Source: Gemmatimonadales bacterium (GTDB lineage Bacteria > Gemmatimonadota > Gemmatimonadetes > Palauibacterales > Palauibacteraceae). From it: DNA of 34,124 bases. Position 1 is the stretch's first letter; each line of letters opens with the position of its first letter. The DNA is taken from contig JAUVMT010000004.1 in assembly GCA_030600085.1 (NCBI GenBank), positions 1-34,124 on the forward strand. Reading direction: 5' to 3'. Under the pieces are notes generated by a model. It had not been told where the DNA came from and ran no database searches. It worked only from the letters and a program-made list of their open reading frames with translations. The translations under genes were made by a program, and so were the position numbers. Of this stretch, positions 28,841 through 34,124 are shown piece by piece.

Positions 28841-29710
28841 ATGGCGATTTTCATAGGTGAACAGACGCGGCTCGTGGTGCAGGGCATCACCGGAAGGGAT
28901 GGCTCCTTCCACACTCGCCAGATGATCGAGTACGGCACACGGGTCGTGGCCGGCGTGACGCCGGGGAAGGGCGGCCTGACGTTCGACGGCGCCGTCCCAG
29001 TGCATAATACGGTGGCCGAGGCAGTGGTCGAGCAGGGAGCCAACGCGTCGGTCATCTACGTGCCGGCCCGGTTCGCTGGAGATGCCATCCTTGAGGCCGC
29101 CGACGCGGGGATCGAGTTGATCGTGTGCATCACGGAGGGGATCCCGGTCGCCGAAATGATGCGGGTGATGCTGTTCGTCCAGGAATGCGGGGCCCGCCTG
29201 ATCGGACCCAACTGCCCCGGGCTGATCGTGCCCGGCGTGTGCAAGGTGGGAATCCTGCCCGCGCAGATCGTGCTGCCGGGACGGATCGGCATCGTCAGCC
29301 GGTCGGGCACCCTGACCTACGAGATCATCTTCCAGCTCACAAGCGCCGGAATCGGACAGTCGACCTCGATCGGGATCGGCGGAGATCCGATCATCGGAAC
29401 GGACTTCGTGGACTGCCTCCGGGCCTTCGAGGCCGACGACGAAACCGACGCGGTCGTGATCATCGGCGAAATCGGCGGCACGGACGAGCAGACCGCGGCC
29501 AGCCTCGTCAAGGAGGAGATGAACAAGCCGGTCGTCGGCTTCATCGCGGGACAGACAGCCCCCCCGGGCCGTCGCATGGGACACGCGGGCGCGATCATCT
29601 CCGGATCCGAGGGTACGGCCGCCGAGAAGGTTCGGGCGTTCCAGGAGAACGGCATTGCGGTCGCCGAGAGACCCGTTGATATCGTCGACGCGCTGCGCGC
29701 TGTGCTGTGA
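28841..29710 (+). CDS. sucD: Succinate-CoA ligase subunit alpha
   Basis: [57 protein letters not shown], phospho-His motif [18 protein letters not shown]. Confidence 0.97.
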   Translation: MAIFIGEQTRLVVQGITGRDGSFHTRQMIEYGTRVVAGVTPGKGGLTFDGAVPVHNTVAEAVVEQGANASVIYVPARFAGDAILEAADAGIELIVCITEGIPVAEMMRVMLFVQECGARLIGPNCPGLIVPGVCKVGILPAQIVLPGRIGIVSRSGTLTYEIIFQLTSAGIGQSTSIGIGGDPIIGTDFVDCLRAFEADDETDAVVIIGEIGGTDEQTAASLVKEEMNKPVVGFIAGQTAPPGRRMGHAGAIISGSEGTAAEKVRAFQENGIAVAERPVDIVDALRAVL

Positions 29711-30618
29711 CGAAGGAGGGATCGGACGCACGGACGCTTGGCGACCTGCTGAGCGAACGCCGGATCATTCTGCCGCTGCGTGCGGAGACGCTTACGCAGG
29801 CGCTCGACGTTCTCGCCTCCACCGCGGTCGCGGACGGTCTCGCCGATCGAGACCGGCTGGATCAAGAACTGGAGACGCTGGCCGACCATGACCTGATACC
29901 GATCGGCTCCCACGCCCTCATGGCACACATGCGAACCGAGGCCGCGCACGACCTGGCTATGATGATCGGAGTCGCCGAAGGGGCGCTTCCCTTCGCGCCG
30001 GCCACGGCTCCGGAGGCGCGAACCCTGGTGCTGGTGATCGCGCCGCTGAGCGCCGGCTCCCGTTATCTGCAGACCATGGCGGCCCTGGCCCGAGCCCTCG
30101 GAAGACGGCGGGTGGAGGAGCGACTCGGCTCTGCCGACACGGCCGGCGAGGTGATGGAGTTGGACGCCCTCCGCGAGCCGGTCCTCGGCGAGGAGATTCT
30201 CGTCCGCGACGTGATGACGCGGAGTCTGGTCAGCGTCCGATCCGATGCGCCGATGGCGGAGGTGGCCGAGGTCCTCATCCGGCGGAGGCTCCGTGCGATC
30301 CCGGTCGTCGGCGACGACGGAGAGGTGATCGGCATGGTGACGGACGCGGACATCATGGAGATGTTCCTGCCCCGGATCCGCGGAGAGGAAGGTGTCGGAG
30401 CGGGGGAGGAAGACCCCGGGGCGCGCTCGGTACGCGACGTCATGCAGCGGAGCGTCTTCTCCGCGCGTGCGGATGAGACGGTCGAAGCCGTCGCCGACCG
30501 GATGATCCGCAAGGAAATCGAGCGATTGCCGGTCGTCGAGGAAGGCCGGCTGGTCGGTTTCCTCACCCGAGGTGACATCATCAGAAGGTTGCTGAGGGGT
30601 CACCTCCGGACGCGGTAG
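29707..30618 (+). CDS. PTS EIIA-Ntr-like domain fused to a tandem CBS domain pair
   Basis: N-terminal PTS_EIIA_2-like pattern ([34 protein letters not shown]…[26 protein letters not shown]); C-terminal CBS repeats ([51 protein letters not shown] … [54 protein letters not shown]). GTGA overlap with sucD. Confidence 0.85.
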   Translation: MTKEGSDARTLGDLLSERRIILPLRAETLTQALDVLASTAVADGLADRDRLDQELETLADHDLIPIGSHALMAHMRTEAAHDLAMMIGVAEGALPFAPATAPEARTLVLVIAPLSAGSRYLQTMAALARALGRRRVEERLGSADTAGEVMELDALREPVLGEEILVRDVMTRSLVSVRSDAPMAEVAEVLIRRRLRAIPVVGDDGEVIGMVTDADIMEMFLPRIRGEEGVGAGEEDPGARSVRDVMQRSVFSARADETVEAVADRMIRKEIERLPVVEEGRLVGFLTRGDIIRRLLRGHLRTR

Positions 30619-30686
30619 GGCGGTTGAGCCCGTACCACGGACGTGTGTCCGAGAGAACCAACCACAGACCCAACCGGAACGAGGCC

Positions 30687-31106
30687 ATGAGCGATAACAG
30701 AACTCTCGCGATCATCAAGCCGGATGCTTTTGGCAGCGGCAAGGCGGGCCAGATCATCGACCATCTCGAATCGGACGGCTTCCGGATCCTCGCTGCCCGG
30801 GTGGTCCACCTGAGCCGGGCCCGGGCCGAGACGTTCTACGACGTCCACCGCGGGAAACCTTTCTTCACTTCCCTGGTAGACTTCATGACTTCGGGTCCGG
30901 TGCTGGCGATGGCGTTGGAGAGGGAGGGCGCCGTCGCACGGCTGAGGGAGGTGATCGGTGCCACCGACCCTGCGGAGGCCGATCCGGGTACCGTCCGCGC
31001 CCTGTACGCGGAAAGCAAAGAGCGAAACGCGATTCACGCGTCCGATTCACCCGACAACGCCAGGGTGGAGGTCGCGTTTTTCTTTGCGGGCGCCGACCTG
31101 GGCTGA
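30687..31106 (+). CDS. ndk: Nucleoside-diphosphate kinase
   Basis: RTLAIIKPDAFGSGKAGQIIDHLESDGFRI, FYDVHRGKPFFTSLVDFMTSGPVLAMALE, active site RNAIHASDSPDNA. Confidence 0.96.
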   Translation: MSDNRTLAIIKPDAFGSGKAGQIIDHLESDGFRILAARVVHLSRARAETFYDVHRGKPFFTSLVDFMTSGPVLAMALEREGAVARLREVIGATDPAEADPGTVRALYAESKERNAIHASDSPDNARVEVAFFFAGADLG

Positions 31107-31123
31107 GTGCTACGAGCGAGCGG

Positions 31124-31636
31124 ATGCCGGACAGCCTCACCATCGAGCTGCGCAGCGTCGCGGAAGCCGCGATCGAGCGGTCCGATCGCCTGACGGCGGT
31201 CGCCACCCTCGGGACCGGGGGAGAGTTTGTCTTCGTCGAGCCGCCTACGGTCTCCTTCGTGGCGCAGTCCAGCGCGAGTGGGGGGATCCAGGTGCGCGGC
31301 GAGCTCGACGCGCGAATCCGGCTCACGTGCAGGCGCTGCCTGGCCGAGAATGAGGAGAGTTTCGTCGTTCCCCTGGAGTTCAGGCTGGAGCCGGGTCTGG
31401 AGCCCGGCGTGGAGGACGAGGGAGTCTTTGCGCTTCGGCCGGATGGCGACGTCGTGGACATCGGGCCCATCGTAAGGGAGGAGCTCTCGCTCGCCATGCC
31501 CGAGTTTCCGGAGTGCCGGGAAGACTGCAGGGGCCTTTGCCCCATCTGCGGCGTCAACCTGAACGAGGCGACCTGCGAGTGCGGGTCATCGGAACCGGAT
31601 CCCAGATGGGAGATGCTCCGAAAGTTGCGCGTCTGA
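31124..31636 (+). CDS. DUF177 (YceD-like) domain protein
   Basis: IRLTCRRCLAENEESFVVPLEFRLEP…IVREELSLAMPEFPECREDCRGLCPICGVNLNEATCECG; located directly before rpmF. Confidence 0.9.
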   Translation: MPDSLTIELRSVAEAAIERSDRLTAVATLGTGGEFVFVEPPTVSFVAQSSASGGIQVRGELDARIRLTCRRCLAENEESFVVPLEFRLEPGLEPGVEDEGVFALRPDGDVVDIGPIVREELSLAMPEFPECREDCRGLCPICGVNLNEATCECGSSEPDPRWEMLRKLRV

Positions 31637-31711
31637 GCCGCCGATCGTCGATTCAGGCCGGCTGACGGCAGCCACCCACAACTCGAAACGCGGTTCTCAG
31701 GAGGATATGGA

Positions 31712-31894
31712 ATGGCCGTACCCAAGAAACGTACGTCCAAGCAGAGGAAGCGCAAACGTCGTACGCACAACAAAGCCGACGCCACAGCGATCCAGGAGTG
31801 CCCCCGGTGCGGAGACCCGCGTCGGCCGCATCGCGTCTGCCCGAGCTGTGGACACTACGACGATCGCGAAGTCGTCGCCGTCGAAGAGTTCTGA
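31712..31894 (+). CDS. rpmF: 50S ribosomal protein L32 (zinc-ribbon C+ form)
   Basis: MAVPKKRTSKQRKRKRRTHNKADATAIQECPRCGDPRRPHRVCPSCGHYDDREVV; AGGAGG SD upstream. Confidence 0.97.
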   Translation: MAVPKKRTSKQRKRKRRTHNKADATAIQECPRCGDPRRPHRVCPSCGHYDDREVVAVEEF

Positions 31895-31937
31895 CCACCG
31901 GTCGGGGGGATCCGCGACTCGCGCTCACGCCGCCCCG

Positions 31938-32945
31938 GTGGCGGCAGGAACCGGCCCCGGCACCCGTCTCACGATCGCGGTCGATGCGATGGGAGGAGAC
32001 GGGGCACCCGAGGTGCCGGTGGCTGGAGCCCTCGCGGCGCTCTCAGAGCTCCCCGAGCGCATCCGCATCGCGCTCGTGGGCGAGCCGAGTCGGATAGAGG
32101 CCGTCCTCCCACTCGCCGCCCGACCGCGGATCGAGATCGTCGCGGCAAGCGAATCGATCCATATGGAGGAGGCGCCCGCGCTCGCCGTCCGGCGCAAGCG
32201 GGACAGCTCGATCGTCGTCGGTCTTCAACTGGTTCGCTCGGGCAGCGCCGACGCCTTCATATCCGCTGGATCCACGGGCGCCGTGATGGCCGCTTCCGTG
32301 CTTGAGCTGGGAGCGCTGCCGGGAGTCGATCGGCCCGCGGTGGGGGCGATGTTTCCCACGACGTCCGGACCGACGCTGGTGCTCGATGTCGGCGCCAACG
32401 TGGACACCAAGGGTCATCACCTTCATCAATTCGCTCGCCTCGGATCGGTCTACGTGCGCGACCTGCGAGGACTCGAGCGCCCGCGAGTTGGCCTGCTGAA
32501 CGTGGGAGAGGAAGCAGAGAAGGGAGGCGACGCGGTCGCTGAAGCTTACTCGCTGCTGGAGGGGGATCCCGAGATTGAGTTCGTGGGGAACGTGGAGGGT
32601 CACCGCATCATCGAGGGGGCCTGCGATGTGCTAGTGAGCGGCGGTTTCACCGGGAACGTGCTCCTCAAGTTCTACGAGTCGATCGCGGCCTTCGTAGTGG
32701 GTCTGCTGCAGCGACCGACCCGGCGCTTTCGCCGGGGAGGAAGGGTCGGCCAGATCGTGCGAGTGCTCGACTACGCGGAGTACGGAGGGGCACCGCTCCT
32801 GGGGGTGCAGGGCGTTTCGATCATCTGTCACGGAGGCTCGCCGCCTAGGGCGATCAAGAACGCGATTCGAGTGGCCGTTCAGAGCGTCGAGTCCGGGATG
32901 GTCGAGGACATGGCAGCCGCCCTCGACGACCCCGGCGGCCGCTGA
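31938..32945 (+). CDS. plsX: Phosphate acyltransferase PlsX
   Basis: LTIAVDAMGGDGAPEVPVAG, SAGSTGAVMAASVLELG, LDVGANVDTKGHHLHQFARLGSVY, LLNVGEEAEKGG, VLVSGGFTGNVLLKFYE; GTG start chosen inside longer ORF 31707..32945. Confidence 0.94.
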   Translation: MAAGTGPGTRLTIAVDAMGGDGAPEVPVAGALAALSELPERIRIALVGEPSRIEAVLPLAARPRIEIVAASESIHMEEAPALAVRRKRDSSIVVGLQLVRSGSADAFISAGSTGAVMAASVLELGALPGVDRPAVGAMFPTTSGPTLVLDVGANVDTKGHHLHQFARLGSVYVRDLRGLERPRVGLLNVGEEAEKGGDAVAEAYSLLEGDPEIEFVGNVEGHRIIEGACDVLVSGGFTGNVLLKFYESIAAFVVGLLQRPTRRFRRGGRVGQIVRVLDYAEYGGAPLLGVQGVSIICHGGSPPRAIKNAIRVAVQSVESGMVEDMAAALDDPGGR

Positions 32946-32949
32946 CCGG

Positions 32950-33882
32950 ATGAACGACCGAGCCGGGAACGCCTTCCTGCTCCCCGGACAGGGATCGCAG
33001 TACGTGGGCATGGGATCGGATCTCGCGGACAGCCTACCCACGGTGCGGCAGATCTACCAACGAGCGGATGAGCTGTTGGACATGCCCCTGAGCGAGATCT
33101 GCCGGGAGGGACCGGAGGATCGACTTAGGCGCACGGAGAACGCGCAGCCCGCCATCCTCGTGCACAGCTACGCGATCTGGCGAGCGCTGCCAGAGAAGGT
33201 GCGGCAGGGGGCGGCGGTAGCGGCCGGACACTCGCTGGGTGAGTTCTCGGCGTATCTCATCGCGGACGCCATCCCGTTCGACGATGCGCTGCGCATCGTG
33301 CGCCGCCGTGGAGAGCTGATGGCCAAGGCGGGGCGGGAGCAGCCGGGCACGATGTCCGCCGTGATAGGACTGGAAGCGGACCTCGTGGCCGATGTGTGTC
33401 GAGAGACGGCCGGCACCGTGGTCGCGGCGAACTACAACGCCCCCGGCCAGGTGGTCATCAGCGGCGAAGTCGAGGCCGTCGCGACCGCGGGCGAGACGCT
33501 GCGAAAAGCGGGCGCTCGGCGCGTCATTCCGCTGAACGTCAGCGGCGCGTTTCACTCTCCTCTTATGGAGGGCGCCCGGCAGGAACTGGAGGCGATGCTC
33601 GCCGGTACGGAGATCGCCGATCCTGTCTTTCCGGTGGTGGCCAACGTATCGGCGGAGCCGGTTACGACCGGTCCCCGCGCACGCGAGCTACTGGTATCCC
33701 AGCTGACCGGAGCGGTCCGTTGGTCGGACGGGATCCTGCAAATCGGCCGACTGGGCATCTCGAGCTTCCTCGAGATCGGTCCCGGCTCGGTGCTGACGGG
33801 CCTGCTGCGCCGGATCGACAAACGTATGCGGGGACGGGCCGTGGGTGACCTTGAAGCGCTCCGCGCTCTGGCGGCCGAGTAG
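32950..33882 (+). CDS. fabD: Malonyl-CoA:ACP transacylase
   Basis: FLLPGQGSQYVGMG, AAVAAGHSLGEFSAYLIA, MSAVIGLE, NYNAPGQVVISGE, LNVSGAFHSPLMEGA. Confidence 0.96.
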   Translation: MNDRAGNAFLLPGQGSQYVGMGSDLADSLPTVRQIYQRADELLDMPLSEICREGPEDRLRRTENAQPAILVHSYAIWRALPEKVRQGAAVAAGHSLGEFSAYLIADAIPFDDALRIVRRRGELMAKAGREQPGTMSAVIGLEADLVADVCRETAGTVVAANYNAPGQVVISGEVEAVATAGETLRKAGARRVIPLNVSGAFHSPLMEGARQELEAMLAGTEIADPVFPVVANVSAEPVTTGPRARELLVSQLTGAVRWSDGILQIGRLGISSFLEIGPGSVLTGLLRRIDKRMRGRAVGDLEALRALAAE

Positions 33883-33906
33883 GGACTAGGGAAAGGAGAA
33901 CGACGA

Positions 33907-34124
33907 ATGCCTGAACTCGACGGACGCATTGCCATCGTGACGGGAGCCGCACGGGGCATCGGTCTCGCGATCGCCGCGGAGCTGACCGAAGGTGGGGCTC
34001 AGGTGGCTATCGTGGACCTTGACGAGGGCGAGGCCGCGAAGGCCTCCGCCGGGATCGGCGGCCCGGAGCTGGGCTTCGCCTGCAACGTGAGCGATCCTGG
34101 CGCGTGCCACGACCTGCTCGGCGA
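33907..34124 (+). CDS. fabG: Short-chain dehydrogenase/reductase, probably 3-oxoacyl-ACP reductase FabG (3' partial)
   Basis: MPELDGRIAIVTGAARGIGLAIAAELTEGGAQVAIVDLDEG (Rossmann TGxxxGIG) directly after fabD; runs off the window. AGGAGA SD-like upstream. Confidence 0.88.
   Translation, partial: MPELDGRIAIVTGAARGIGLAIAAELTEGGAQVAIVDLDEGEAAKASAGIGGPELGFACNVSDPGACHDLLG

Noticed and set aside
28481-30603. Two ~420-aa antisense ORFs opposite sucC/sucD and the CBS gene
   Set aside because: Covered by unambiguous SucC, SucD and CBS coding sequence; no motifs.
31040-31075. NDK active site HASDS instead of the common HGSDS
   Set aside because: A conservative Gly to Ala change next to an intact catalytic His; not evidence of altered function.
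1-34124. CRISPR arrays, tRNA/rRNA genes, transposases, phage or defence genes
   Set aside because: No regularly spaced repeats, tRNA-like cloverleaf segments, rRNA signatures or mobile-element motifs were recognised by eye; a tRNAscan/Infernal/minced run would be decisive.

Overview
High-GC bacterial chromosomal segment, densely packed with housekeeping genes. No rRNA, tRNA, CRISPR array, IS element or phage module was recognised. Order: carA (5' end outside the window), sppA-like S49 peptidase, HU/IHF-like protein, aminotransferase (-), small unknown protein, moaD-moaE-moaA, small coiled-coil protein, mdh, HD-GYP protein (-), DUF423 protein, dcd and alpha/beta hydrolase (-), a complete complex I operon nuoA-B-CD(fused)-E-F-G-H-I-J-K-L-M-N, then PMM/PGM, carbamate kinase, sucC-sucD, an EIIA-like/CBS-pair protein, ndk, DUF177 protein, rpmF, plsX, fabD and the start of a fabG-type SDR. 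I saw no clear-cut new defence or mobile system. The points most worth a second look are: (i) a CRP/FNR-type operator (CGTGA-N6-TCACA) just downstream of a sigma70-like promoter for the nuo operon; (ii) an EIIA-Ntr-like domain with a retained candidate phospho-His fused to a CBS pair and start/stop-coupled to sucD; (iii) a carbamate kinase/SucCD/CBS/NDK neighbourhood fused onto the end of the nuo operon; (iv) a short NuoG that keeps an exact N7-type motif; (v) a local pocket of atypical codons in the PMM/PGM gene; (vi) uncharacterised small ORFs flanking moaDEA. All statements come from reading the sequence; no searches were run.
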